Shown: positions 1 through 11,770 of the stretch, one piece after another
Numbering within the stretch: the first letter of the stretch is position 1
Layout of the letters: each line of letters begins with the position of its first letter
Source: Urechis unicinctus
Taxonomy: Eukaryota; Annelida; Polychaeta; Xenopneusta; Urechidae
NCBI GenBank assembly: GCA_034190875.2
Contig: CM067354.1
Span: forward strand, 49,508,908-49,572,907
Length of the DNA: 64,000 nucleotides
Direction of reading: 5' to 3'
Notes under the pieces: generated by a model
Told to the model about the DNA's origin: nothing
What the model saw: the letters and a program-made list of their open reading frames with translations, nothing else
The model's database searches: none
Position numbers and translations under genes: made by a program

Positions 1-395
1 AGTGTGTTCTAAATGGAAAGTTTGGATTTTTTTCCAGCTATTTCCCATGTGGATACCGATCCTGTTTTCTTATCACAGTCAGGTTGGTTTGTAAAATCCT
101 GTCTAATTTGATAAATGCTTCAAAGCATGGATGATATTTTGTTTAATTTGGAATTATGCCAAGATTGACTGTAAATAAGCCACTTATCAGTAATAGTTCT
201 TGTTTTGCTGCTTCTCTAATCAATCATTCATAATCATCAGTTAAAAACTTGAATTATTACAATGAATAATCAACACTAAATACAAACAGATGTTTATACG
301 GCTTTAATTAAACAATTCAAACCGCTACCAAAAACATGTATTTATTTCATGTGAAACTCATCTATCTTGTATGGATGTCTCTGTGTGGGGTTCAG

Positions 396-575
396 TTGCC
401 TGGACACATGCAGGTGCGATTACAGATGTGTCAGAACTGGCAACCTCGCGAGCTCAGTAAAGACTCTGCCCAGCTGGACACAGAGACACTTCACGCCTGG
501 CTACAACGTCTGCAGTTCAAACTTGGCCAGATTGAGGTGCAGTCATCTGCTGCGACTCAATTCTACACGGTTTAA
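396..575 (+). CDS. 3'-terminal coding exon of an unidentified gene
   Basis: An open frame ends at TAA 573-575 and can begin at an acceptor-like TTCAG ending at 395. The peptide (LPGHMQVRLQMCQNWQPREL... to ...QSSAATQFYTV) has a balanced, coding-like composition: Gln- and Leu-rich, amphipathic, with no low complexity. A normal 3'UTR with an AATAAA at 1287 follows it. I do not recognise the family. It is probably the C-terminus of a gene whose other exons lie left of the window. The acceptor is weak in pyrimidines, so the true exon start could be at 414 (same frame) or upstream. The strand and stop are the best-supported parts. Confidence 0.45.
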   Translation: MPGHMQVRLQMCQNWQPRELSKDSAQLDTETLHAWLQRLQFKLGQIEVQSSAATQFYTV

Positions 576-649
576 GTTATGTTCAACAAGTCCAGTTCAA
601 AATGGCTTCCTTTGCTGATTGTATATATACTGTATAATGATAGTATATA

Positions 650-792
650 CAGGGATGCCAATTTTCTGCGGATCCGCGGATTACGTGGCCGCCAGGGTCC
701 ATTGGGATCCATTAATCCGCAGGGGGCCTTTGCGGCCCCATGGCCCCTGGCAAATTTTCCTCTTTTTTTACAAAATCCTGTTGGCATCCCTG
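650..792. mobile_element. hAT-like MITE with 12-bp perfect terminal inverted repeats
   Basis: The element begins CAGGGATGCCAA and ends TTGGCATCCCTG, a perfect 12-bp inverted pair; including the flanking TATA it extends to 16 bp. The 8-bp flanks AGTATATA (642-649) and TATATATA (793-800) match at 7 of 8 positions, as an old 8-bp target-site duplication would. A CAG-starting TIR with an 8-bp duplication is the hAT pattern. The 143-bp body is GC-rich in the middle (GCGGATCCGCGG, GGGGCC) and has no coding capacity, so it is non-autonomous. Confidence 0.65.
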
Positions 793-1286
793 TATATATA
801 ATACATTGGTGTTTTATTGTACAATTATACCTGTTTATTACCAGAATCCACAGATGTGTGTTGCATGATGTGCTTGCGCTGGTCGTCGGCATAACTTCAC
901 CAATAAATGGGCTACTTACCAAACAAACACTGATTGCTGTTCTGAGCGATTGTAAGGTTGTTCAATACCAGTACTGATGGGTGTCTGTGTTGCATTGTTT
1001 GTTTATTCAGTATTATTGTATTTACTGTTACAGCCTGTTGAGTACTGCTGAATGGTGGTATATCATGAAATATACATGGTTCATATCTACTTCAGTATAT
1101 ATTTATTAACCATATGTATGGTTCATAATTTGTTGAAACACTGCCAAAGTGCATTTGTCTCTACCAGTTATTAGGTAGCTCCACTATTTTATTTGTAAGT
1201 CTTTTGTGATTTTATTTGTATTGTTTATAAGGCAGTCATGTTGTTGCTTGAAGACAATATATAGATTATCTAAAAGGGATATGTGC

Positions 1287-1292
1287 AATAAA
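1287..1292 (+). terminator. Polyadenylation signal AATAAA, upstream gene
   Basis: Canonical hexamer about 710 bases after the stop codon at 575, in the sense orientation of that exon. It is the first AATAAA after the stop. Confidence 0.45.
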
Positions 1293-1310
1293 CATATTGT
1301 TTAAAACAAA

Positions 1311-4300
1311 TTATATGCATTCACTTACATTCATCTGACAAGAGAGGCATCCTACCAAACCACTACTCGCTACTGCGTGCCTTGCTCTCTCTGTGTGAAA
1401 TCATCCTGCGTGAATACATTCCATCCTTGCAACTGGTGTATATGAACAGATTTGATGCCAATTCCATCCGGTCATATACATATAAATTATAAGTACACAA
1501 GATCCAACATAGTATGTAGGATCAAGCATTCAACGCAAGGTCTGTATTGACAATCAATCGTATTTGAAAGTTGATAGATTAACTGGGAACTGCGGGGTTT
1601 TTTTTCATCATGACGCTTCCGCCCAACTAAAAAAAAACCTATTCGTTATGACATCTGACGTAGGTTATCAGCATCATAATGCAAGGATTCACTCGTGATG
1701 TCATAAGTTCGTGACATCTTCAAGTAATGTTTTACTTCCTGTCTTCTTGGAGAACTGCAAACCCAGCCAGTTGTCTTCATCGTCACATTCAGCTGGTAAC
1801 AAACCTCATCATTCACACGACGCATACACAGTGAGTTACAGTGATATCACTTGTCATTTGGGCATAATTTAGTCCTGTTTAGGCTGTTATCTGTTACGGT
1901 CTGCCAACAAGGGGTTTGTTTACAAGACTACGCCGTGGTGAAGTTGGGATTCCGAGCGACCACAGTCTACGGCAATCAACCAGATGATTAGGTGGCGACT
2001 GACATAGTGATATTCAACAGGTTGTCAAATAATTACAATCAAGTGGATTGCAAATAACTAGATTGCAATCATCTCAATTGCGATCAATTCACTAGATGGC
2101 GATTAACTTAATTGCAATCAACTTGATAATGATTGCTACTCGAAGGCAATCAAATAGATGGCATTATATATTTATAGTTATACCAGATGGCTATATGGGG
2201 ATCAGTCAACTTGATGACATCAACTGGAAGACAACCTAAATTGTAAGCAACTTATACCAACAGTTGTTGATCAACTACAACTATATTTTTTTGGGGCAGG
2301 CTATTCAGATGCTTACAATAACATCTAGATCATGATCTCTTGTCATGTGACTTCTACAGACTTCTGCGTTTTTCAACCCGTCATGTGATGGCTATTGTCT
2401 ATGTGCCACGCTTCACATCGCTCAGTAATCGTCAATGTCACAATGATTTCACTTGAAGTAGCTCATTCACGATTGAATTTTGATAAACACTGTTTATGCA
2501 GAATGATTATACAGCCTTTCTCATCACTACTGCCTCAGCATTTAATCATTGAGTCTTCATATTGCCTTGGCTGTGCTGATCCGTTTGGAGTGATTATGCC
2601 ATTTTTAGCTCAATTCAAACCATCATAGTGTTGGTTTTCAAAACACTACGTCTGAACAAAACACCTTGTCTAAGGTATTATCATCATTTTGATGATCCCT
2701 TGATGTGGATGTGATGTCTTGGTGCAGTCTATTTATTGACGTCCAGCACCGAATGAAACGCAGTCGAAAAAACAGAGAATTCTTATCAGTGACCAACATA
2801 TACTGTATTTTCTATGTTGATATTGATCAAGGTAAAGAAATTTCACTTTTGACTGAGTTCGTACTATTTACAACTTTTGCTGTAGCCTACATGAAACATA
2901 TCAGAGTGATATTAGGGGTAATGTAACTTGCCTACTTTAATGCAGCTTGGTTAGAGCGAGCTAAATCAGACATTTTAAACTCATGAAACATTGTTATATG
3001 TTGATTCCACAGTCTGTGCCATGGTATTATTTGTCAATGAAGAATTTATTCCCATGCCCAAGAATCATTTATCTACTTTAGACAAATCCTATTCATCTAA
3101 ATGTATCGATTTTTATGATTGATATGGAAGCATTTTGATTGACCTTACTTTGAACTCTGTCAGAGCGATGACTGCTTACTGGTCATATTCTATCGACAGA
3201 GCAATTCATGACTGATTTAAAGGTAAAAGGAGAATGTACATGATAAAGGTAGAAGTCATGTCAAGGTAGAATATATATGTATGCATATGGATATGGTTTT
3301 TACGCCTCCTAGTACACTCTCTGGTCACCTTCCCACCCACATTCATATTCTTTTAGCCAAAGGCTATTCAAATATTACCATTATAAACCTATTGCTTTCA
3401 TTATGACAGCCTATAGGTTGAGGCATATATTTTGACATCTCTGACCAGTTATTATGGGAAGTCAGTAGTGAAAGTTTTTATGTTATTTTTTCTATTTTAG
3501 ATAAGAATGTTAGAATGTTATAGTTTTATTGGTTTACACTTTATACATTTTTGAGATTGAGGAAAGCTTATCATTAACAGTTGGTGAGGTTAAAAAAAGA
3601 CAATCAATGGATCTTGATCCTTCAAAGTCCCAGATTTTATCAAATTTAGTATTGAATGGAATTGTTGGATCTTTGGTAGGCATTCTATCTCTGTGCAATA
3701 TTTAAGGTTTAATATGCTTCATTGCACTTTTCAACATGCTTCTCTTGGCAACTTCCTGCCTTGTTGAGGAATTCCCATGTCATGCCTCACAGACCATGCT
3801 TTTCCTCTCCTTGTATGCTCATAAATCTACCATCTAATTGCTTAAGGCCAGTGTCAATTTCTTAGAGTAACCCCTCCTGACACCAACTTTGTCAGAACAC
3901 CATTCACCTTTAATTGTGACATAATAATGTGGTCTACAATGAGGCGCCTGGCCCTATTTTCTCCCTCTTTATTCTGTGACCTCTCCTCCATACCCTGAAT
4001 ATACCTGTCATATTACTAACTAATGTCAAACCAGGTCAAATCTACACTCATATGTCAACACCACAAAAGCTTGGTATTTTTGGTCTTATTCTTCGAGGGG
4101 GTCTAAACTTACCAGAGGTAATCACAAACACCTGCTTCTCCTTGCTGTATAATTGGAATCTTGTACTCATTTGGAGCACCTTGCTGTTGTACAGTACTAC
4201 TGTACTTGAAAACACCTGTTCTAAACAAAAAAGGTGGCTTGCTTTGACCAATATTAGTTGATGCATTTCATTATTGTGGTTTATGAAGACGATGTTTTTT

Positions 4301-4604
4301 ACTGGCTGAAATTTGTAAAGCAACATTTGTCACATAAATGTGATTGTAATCTTTTTGCGATAACAAAATAACCTGTGCACTGTCTGCCTTTGTCTGAATA
4401 GTTTATGTACACCAAACTCGGCTGCTTCATTAATTCATGGTGTGTCCTGGGGAGCATTTGTCATTCAGTGACACGTCGTTTTCAAACGGGGATTCAGGAT
4501 CCATGCCTCTTCACTTTTTGTTCACATTGCTTTCAGAGTCTTGATGGCAAGTTTTGTTAAAACAGTCAACATTTGAGTTCACCATCATATGAGTTGAGCT
4601 AGTC
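1311..4604. other. Intergenic / Shc upstream region
   Basis: No coding exon could be supported here. The short open frames lack splice sites and coding-like composition. The stretch at about 2025-2165 is a degenerate quasi-repeat built from ATTGCAATCAA-like words and CTAGATGG. Non-coding 5' exons and the promoter of the Shc gene must lie here or within it, but I cannot place them. No clear TATA or CpG-rich block was seen. Confidence 0.4.
2025..2165. repeat. Degenerate TTGCAATCAA quasi-repeat
   Basis: Words such as ATTGCAATCA, GATTGCAA and CTAGATGGCGATTA recur about every 15-30 bases in both orientations. A related run (CAATCTAGTTGATTGCAA...) sits at about 14838-14870, next to a MITE. Confidence 0.4.
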
Positions 4605-4966
4605 ATGGCAGGAGTTGTCGACCGCTTCCGTAAGAAGAATAAACAACGAGACTGGTCCAACAATGGCAGCTTCATCAACAAGCCAGAGAGAGGCTGGCTG
4701 CATCCCGATGAACAGCTGGCAGCAGATGCTGGAGTCTGCTACGGAGTCAGGGTACGTTGCCATGGCAATACCAAAACGTGTGGTTCTCAGTAATAATGCT
4801 GCACTGCATCAATGGTATCTTGTGCATTGGCTGAAATCATTGACTCATTTTGTGTAGCAATTTTGATAGTTCTATATCATAAAATAGCATGTTTGCCTTA
4901 TGAATATGATATCCTAGCTAATAATTATGGTTGTATTAAACCTCATCTCTTCACCACATTATCATC

Positions 4967-4998
<32 letters not shown>

Positions 4999-7900
4999 CA
5001 TCTCTGTCTTTCGCCACTTCCAGACTACCCACCAGCATCCGACCTCCTATCTCATCACACCATTACCATGCCATATCAAATGTTAGATATGGCATGGTAA
5101 TGATACTGCTAGGAATGTCATGTTCGTATCTGAATATACCACTTACTGTAACCCATACCCGCCATATCACATATCTGTCGAGCGATCGCTTTTGGTTGCA
5201 GTATGTGGGAGCAATGGAAGTGAAGGAGTCGATGAAGTCGTTGGACTTTGAAACTAGAACAGCAGTAGCCAAGTGAGTTATACCCGGATTCGCTGTTTGT
5301 TTCTGAGATTTGATCTTATTGCTTTTTTGTAGCTCTGTTAATTATGTTGGTCCAGTTTTTGTTTGTCTTCCACTCAGTGGCCCTAGTTTGTGTAGATATA
5401 TAACCATCTTACAGTAAGATCTGGTGACTTCTGATGTCTGTTATTGAGTCATTATACTCTAGATCAGCTGCTCTAGATACATGCTTTCTTTGTTCTTCAA
5501 TTGTATTAATTTCAAGTGAATTTGAACTTTTAATGTTTATTTATACATACGAATGACCTTGCTCTTTGACATAGTGTCGGCATAGAGTTTGTTCTCCTTT
5601 TTACACCTGAACATGGCATCTGTCTTATATGAGATCTTCTGTAACTTATTGAACACTTTATCAACTAACAACAAACCTTTCATATCTACTGATCTCTTTC
5701 GACACGCATTGTTTCCAGAGAGTCTATCAGCCGGGTATGTGATGCGGCTGGCCTCAAAACAGCGGCCAAGAAGTCCAAGCGGGTAAGAGCTGTAAACAGT
5801 TTGTGACGTAGCTCTTCAGCGTTAGTTCATCTGGCTGTGAATGTGTGCTGGCTGGGTCTAAAGACTTTGTACAAAGTCAAAGCTAACAAACTCTGACTCA
5901 GATGTGAATTTTCTAGCTGTCAGTGGAAGACTGATTTTATGTAATATTCTAGAATCAAATTTGAATACAGCAAACTCTATTGTTTTTTCTTTGAGACATG
6001 GGGTTTATTTTATGGTAGATGGCGTGTTTTTCCAGGGGAGCAAGATATCGCGTCTGTTGGGCGACGAGCCAATTATGGTGTTTGCTGGTCAAAACGTCAA
6101 CCTCACCATCAGTGTTGAATCTCTCAGCATAATGGAGATAGAGAGAGGAGATGTAAGTCATAAATCACTTGTGGAGAGAGAGAGAGAGAGAGAAAGAGAG
6201 AAGGGAGATGTAAGTCATAAATAACTTGTGGAGAGAGAAACAGAGAGAGAGGAGAGAGAGGGGAGATGTAAGTCATTAATCACTTGTGGAGAGAAAAAGA
6301 GAGAGGAGAGAGAGGGGAGATGTAAGTCATAAATCACTTGTGGAGAGAGAGAGAGAGAGCAGAGATGTAAGTCATTAATCACTTGCAGAGAGAGAGAGAG
6401 AGAGAGAGAGAGCGGAGATGTAAGTCATAAATCACTTGGAGAGAGAGGGAGAGGGGAGATGTAAGTCATAAATCACTTATGGAGAGGGAGAGAGAGAGAG
6501 GGGAGATGTAAGTCATAAATCACTTGTGGAGAGAGAGAGAGGGTAGATGTAAGTCATAAATCACTTGTGGAGAGAGAGAGAGGGGGGGCGGAGATTAAAG
6601 TCATAAATCACATGTGGAGAGAGAGAGAGGGGAGATGTAAGTCATAAATCACTTGTGGAGAGAGAGAGAGAGATATGTAAGTCATAAATCACTTGTAGAG
6701 AGAGAGGGAGGGGAGATGTTAGTCATAAATCACTTGTGGAGAGAGAGAGAGAGAGAGAGAGGAGATGTAAGTCATAAATCACTTGTAGAGAGAGAGAGGG
6801 GGGGGGAGATGTAAGTCACAAATCACTTGTGGAGAGAGAGAAAGGAGAGATTTAAGTCATAAATTCTCATAGAGAGAGTCATAAGATTTTTACTCTTATC
6901 ACTTGTGGAGTGAGAGATGTTATATCAGTCATAAATCCTCATGGAGAGAGAGAGAGAGAGAGATGAAAGACACTTATCACTAATCGTAGTGAGAATGAAG
7001 AGAGAGAACATAGAACCAGGGTCTTAGCCAGGATTTGAAAACTGCCCGTCCAACCCCCGTCCTTCTCAAGTCATGACCTGGATCACCCACTGATTATCAT
7101 AACGTGTTTTTGGGTGCATCGAACGTTATGATGTTAATTCATGAGAATATCATGATGTCACTCGTTAGTTTCTCGGTGATTATGTCAGATATATTTCAAG
7201 TTACCGTAAATGTCTCGCTGAAGACAGAATGATTCATTGATAAGTTGATCATTCTTTGATGAAAATGCTCTAAAATGAAATTATACAGGTGAAATGGTTC
7301 TCTCAATGATCTTAGAGTAGGCAATTATGACACCACCCTTAATCACCGGTCGAGAACTTCAAGGGGGGGGGGATGACGTGTGTGTTCGTGCGTAACGTGT
7401 AATATCAGACACGGCTCCATATTTATACATATCATGGAACAGTGCCTGTTGTTAACCATTAACTTCTTGCTGACCAAGCTGTGTTTTGACATTACAGATC
7501 ATAGGTAATCATCGCATGCCTAGCATCTCCTTTGCCTCGGGTGGTGATCCTGTGAGTATGTTACAGCGCCATATACCACGGCCTTCCCCCTTGCACATAT
7601 AAACAATGCTCTTTGATAACTGTCAGCTTGACAAATTGCGTTTGGACGTCATTGTTATGTTTGATTGACATTCAACAGGATACGCTGGACTTTGTGGCAT
7701 ACGTAGCCAAAGATGAGAACGGCCGTCTGTGTCACGTTCTGGAGTGTGGCGGTGGATTGGCTCAGGATGTCATCACCACCATCGGACAAGCTTTTGAGCT
7801 CCGTTTTAAACTCTTCCTCGCTGAAAAACCCACACCAGTCACCATTCCCTGCAGGTAAGGACACCAGGGACATATAGATGTTAATCCATCCACAGTGTTC

Positions 7901-10228
7901 ACCAGGGATATAAAGATATCAATTAATCCACAACGTCAATTAATCCACAATGTAGACCAGGGACATAGATATAATTAATCCACAATGTACACTGAGGACA
8001 TATAGATGTAATTAATCCACAATGTATGCAGAGGACATGTAGACATTAATTAATCCAAAATGTACGCTGAGGACATATAGACGTTAATTAATCCACAATG
8101 TTCCCTCTGTTGATGTTCTGTATCTGATGTTTGTGGGTGTTGTGTAGGACTGATTCACAGCTGACCCCAGTGGCGGATCAATGGGGTGAGGATTTAGACT
8201 ACTACAATGACCGCTTGGGAGCTAGACCGCCCTCCCCACAGCGCCCCCTGCAGTACGACTCCCCCAGACCCCATCCTGTAGGTCCACTTGTACACAGGAG
8301 GTTGTCGTAGCATATACCATGCTTTGTCTCGGTTTGATTCAGCTGTGGTGATGATTATGTTTTTCATGGTTATAAAATCATCTTGTACAAAATGTAGCCC
8401 TAACACTTTTATTGTGAGTTAATTATGAATATGATTCTAACAGTCAGTGTGTATTGGTGGTGACCCTGTCAGTGATGCTGTTCCAGGAACCCGTCGGAGC
8501 TATTTACTCGTCTGTACGGAGGACAGAGCCTGATGTCAACCTTATAAACTTCGATGATAACGTCTTTACATCTCCCGAGCCAGGCTCTGGACTGCTGGAG
8601 GAGTTTGGCGAGAACCCTTACAGTAACACGTCCCCCCAGACTGGTCAGCGGTGGTCATCATATCCATAATCACTGTCCACTATTAAATATATGTTCATCC
8701 CTTGTTTCTGTTGAGCCCTCATCATCATTCCATGTTACCTGTGTGAGTATGTTGATGATGCAGGTGTTAATGGGAGGCTGAATGGTGTCCATGACAACAA
8801 GAGGCCTGAATCAGCAGTGCTGCCACCTAAGCAGAATGGAGAGCTGGATGCCTTTGATATGAGTCTGTTCCTATTTTATGTAACACTTTGCTTTTTACTT
8901 TTAAGAACTCCATGGTACTCAAGATTCTTGTTGCTTTCTTGTCAGATTCTCTGCTACTTTTGGAAAACTGACTTCAATGTGTGACCCGTTCTGCCTATGT
9001 TATATACCAAATATGGCTTGTGCTTGATGTTGCCTGACTTCCATAATTGAAAACAGGCACAGTGTGAGGCATAGTAACTGACCATTATCAAATTGCACAT
9101 GCACAGTTACTGGAATATTTGCATATTTTAAAACAATTTCTGAGACACCCCCCCCCCCCTCCCCAATAATCAATAATTTTTTACAGAATCATAGTCAAAT
9201 TCTTTGTTAATCGGCATACATGTATACTAACATGTGTACACTATCATGTGGTTTAGAGCACTACTTTCTTATGTTTTAGAGCCGTTCTGTAACACTCTAC
9301 CTGTAAGCACGTTAGCAATGCCAGCTCAAGTCGACTTAAATCAGGAGAAATGGTTCCATGGCAAGATCTCCAGGCAGCAGGTACGTGAGGAGGGGAAAAG
9401 TAGTGTTGGGGGAGAGTTACAAATATATAACTTGCTTCACAGGGGAATCAAAGTTCATTATTCCTTGATAACTTTCTTTGACTGTTCCTTTACTTGTATG
9501 AGTATTTGTGTGTTTAGATGTTTGATTTCCCAAAACTTGGTTGTTAAGATTGCCCGTTGTGTTTACCCATACAGCTGGCATGTCTTTGATGTCATGTCGA
9601 AGTACCAGAATTCACTGTGTTTGTTAACCTGTGTTGTCACTGTGTCTCTGTGGTTTAGTGCGAACAGTTGTTGGTCGTGGACGGAGCCTTCCTCGTCAGA
9701 GAGAGCCCGAGTACCCCTTCTCAGTTCGTTCTCAGCGGTCGTAACAATGGTCGCATCAAGCACCTCCTCCTCGTCGACCCAGAAGGCATCGTAAGTCATC
9801 CCTATCACACCACCTTTAAACCTATCTGCTGACTGGGCTACCTAGTCTATAAACCGCCTGATGTGTGTAATCACCATCATGTTGCATTTGATGTTAAAGC
9901 TCGATCCTGTGCCATTTTTTTCTTTTCCTCTCTGAGGCATCCTTGACTCATTTTACCATAACAGTACAGATAAAGCCCAGCGCAGGCATCTTATTCAGTC
10001 CATGCCAAGCCCATAGTACCCATTCATTATCTTCAGGGCCTGTTCACTTTAGCCTTTATTGAAACATTGTGCAACCCTTGACTGTTGATCTAGGTGCGTA
10101 CGAAGGATCGGACATTTGCCAGTGTTGGCCACCTGGTGGAGTTTCATATGACAAATAACCTGCCCATCTTATCCCAAGAGACAGAACTCAGCCTCAGATA
10201 TCCTGTATTACAAGCTGCTCACAGCTGA
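4605..10228 (+). CDS. SHC1: Shc adaptor protein (PTB-CH1-SH2), complete, 12 coding exons
   Basis: Cytoplasmic adaptor that links activated receptor tyrosine kinases to Grb2/Ras. Coding exons: 4605-4751, 5202-5272, 5719-5782, 6036-6152, 7498-7551, 7679-7854, 8148-8277, 8487-8643, 8764-8862, 9280-9380, 9659-9790, 10094-10228. All introns are GT-AG, phases agree, and the product is about 460 aa, close to the p46/p52 isoforms. Residues ~20-200 form the PTB domain ([42 protein letters not shown]). The CH1 linker has the Grb2-type YYN motif at Y228-Y229-N230 and a second YxN at Y298 (YSNT). LDAFDM/KPF precedes the SH2 domain, ~363-455, with WFHGK, FLVRES (phosphotyrosine-binding Arg ~386) and [15 protein letters not shown] at 4605 is chosen because the N-terminal GSFINKP block follows it. 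There is no CH2 extension. Minisatellites sit just after the exons ending at 6152 and 7854. Confidence 0.95.
4960..5003. repeat. (ATC)n microsatellite in Shc intron 1
   Basis: Runs of TCATCATCATC interrupted by ACC, about 44 bp, within the first Shc intron. Confidence 0.8.
5061..5102. other. Perfect 17-bp inverted repeat (hairpin) in Shc intron 1
   Basis: CATTACCATGCCATATC, then the 8-base spacer AAATGTTA, then the exact reverse complement. It is intronic, 100 bp before the exon at 5202. It could be a cruciform, a tiny palindromic repeat, or the stem of a small RNA; the sequence alone does not decide. Confidence 0.7.
6141..6970 (+). repeat. GA-rich minisatellite carrying a copied 5' splice site in each unit
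   Basis: About 17 units of ~40-60 bp, each of the form (GA)n-GGGGAGAT, GTAAGTCATAAATC, ACTTGTGG. The first GGAGAT/GTAAGT is the real donor of the Shc exon ending at 6152. About 14 units keep GTAAGT exactly; others have GTTAGT, TTTAAGT or ATTAAAGT. The array decays after about 6880 and ends in plain GA repeats by 6961. Confidence 0.9.
7861..8105 (+). repeat. Minisatellite in Shc intron after the exon ending at 7854
   Basis: About six diverged units of roughly 35-40 bp built from GGACATATAGATG, TTAATTAATCCACAATGT and ACCAGG or ACTGAGG. The array begins within 10 bases of the donor site, but the donor itself is not part of the unit. Confidence 0.8.
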
Positions 10229-10724
10229 ATGGATGACTGCTCAGTTCCCCCCCCCCCACAAACCCCACCAAGTTTGTGTGATAGTGTAAAGTGTGATTGA
10301 TTGACAAATATGTGTGAGAATGGGTCATATTTCTGCCGTATATAATCACATTGATTTCTCATTTAGCTCATTGCGGATAATTTTGCACCATTGTTTAGTT
10401 TGAAATCAAATGTGTAGATTTATGAAGCAACTATATTTCATTGTTGAATTGAAAACTACCTGTAAATAATACTCTTCCATCCATTTTTATCATATTTTGT
10501 ATCAGATGATATATGATTATAATTGGTTAAAAATATGGAGTTGATAAAAGGTTGTATTTTTGTTACTTGAAGCAGTTTACAATTATGTACAAATATGAGA
10601 CTTAGATAGAAGATTGTCTTCCATGTTTGCTTGCTAGAATGAATGCCTGATGTTGCATTTCTATGAATGTTTCCTTGGCCTCTCTGTGAATCCTTGTTGC
10701 TCTGTAAATCCAATCATTTTTCCA

Positions 10725-10915
10725 ATCATGTTTTTCTATCATTGTTTCCTGATCAGTATGACTCCATGCCATTATGTTTTCCAATCATAGTTTCCCAATC
10801 TTGTTTTCCTGTCATTATGTTTCCCAATTTTATTTTCCTATCATTATGTTTCCCAATCTAGTTTTCCTATCATTGCTATCAGGTCATGTTGTTCTGCTGT
10901 TCCCTATTATCATGT
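10725..10915 (+). repeat. Degenerate tandem repeat in Shc 3'UTR
   Basis: Words such as CCAATCATGTTT, CCAATCATAGTTT and TCCTATCATTATGTTT recur every ~25-35 bp. Interruptions are frequent and there is no open frame of interest. Confidence 0.55.
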
Positions 10916-10936
10916 TTCAAAATGGTTTTGTTTCCC

Positions 10937-10942
10937 AATAAA
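10937..10942 (+). terminator. Candidate polyadenylation signal AATAAA, Shc
   Basis: First canonical hexamer downstream of the Shc stop codon, about 710 bases after it. Confidence 0.4.
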
Positions 10943-11585
10943 TTCGTCGCCCTTATCATTAGACAAGCATTGTCCTTTTTTACTGTTTAAGTATGTAACA
11001 AAATGGGTACCGTATGCATAGCTGATCTGTGCTGTGAATATTTCCTCTGTGTGAATGTGTTGTGATGTTGTTGTTGATGATTGTACATAGGTTCTGTGAC
11101 TCTCCCTGTAGGCATTGTCATGAATAATTTTTTTTGAATTTCTTGTAAATGTCTGCAGGTACGTTATGACCGTACATTAAAATAGGCTTGAAATATAACG
11201 ACTGCATCCTACTTGATACACTCGCATCAAAGCTTGCCATTCTATTTCCAATTTCACAACTTGTTTATTTTGTGGATATATTTTGTATTGTTTTCATATG
11301 TTTTTCATTTTATTTTTGATGGTGAATTTTGGAAGTCCATTGTATTGAGTTTTCATGAGTTTTGACCGCTGTGATTGATAGCAACTTTCACTGATATACA
11401 TTGATCTGTAATTTCTCCACCTGGTTTGTACATGATATTTTGAAAATATAATTGCGGTGGTACATGTTTGAATTCAGCCACATGTTATCGTTTAAGCATT
11501 TATTGCCGTATTCGAGCATACATTCAAATGCGTTATCAGGATGTGTTATTTTTTGTTGTTTGTGTTATTTGAGGAATATTAACTG

Positions 11586-11770
11586 CTGGACAGCTAGGTC
11601 AGAGTTGTGGTGTTTGTCAGAACAGCTAGGTCAGAGTTGTGTTGTTTGTCAGAACAGCTAGGTCAGAGTTGTGGTGTTTGTCAGAACAGCTAGGTCAGAG
11701 TTATGGTGTTTTGGAACAGCTAGGACAAAGTTTTAGTGTTAATTTTTGTTTCAGCTAGGACAATGTTTGG
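11586..11770 (+). repeat. ~32-bp tandem repeat (CAGCTAGGTCAGAGTTG unit)
   Basis: Four to five units containing ACAGCTAGGTCAGAGTTGTG and GTGTTTGTCAGA. The first three are nearly identical; the last two have decayed (ACAGCTAGGACAAAG, CAGCTAGGACAATG). Confidence 0.85.

Larger units (their letters stand above)
576..1310 (+). other. 3'UTR of the upstream gene
   Basis: Non-coding, AT-rich sequence runs from the stop codon at 575 to a canonical AATAAA at 1287-1292. It contains an inverted-repeat element at 650-792. The cleavage site is not visible directly; it is placed about 15-20 bases after the signal by general rule. Confidence 0.4.
10229..11190 (+). other. Shc 3'UTR (estimated)
   Basis: Follows the TGA at 10226-10228. 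It is AT-rich, with a degenerate TTTCC(C)AATC / TATCATTATG repeat at about 10725-10915. Possible polyadenylation signals are AATAAA at 10937-10942 and ATTAAA near 11176. The transcript end is inferred. Confidence 0.4.

Noticed and set aside
9234..9794. 186-codon open frame spanning Shc SH2 exons
   Set aside because: It reads through an intron in the wrong frame for the second SH2 exon. The correct SH2 is assembled from 9280-9380, 9659-9790 and 10094-10228.
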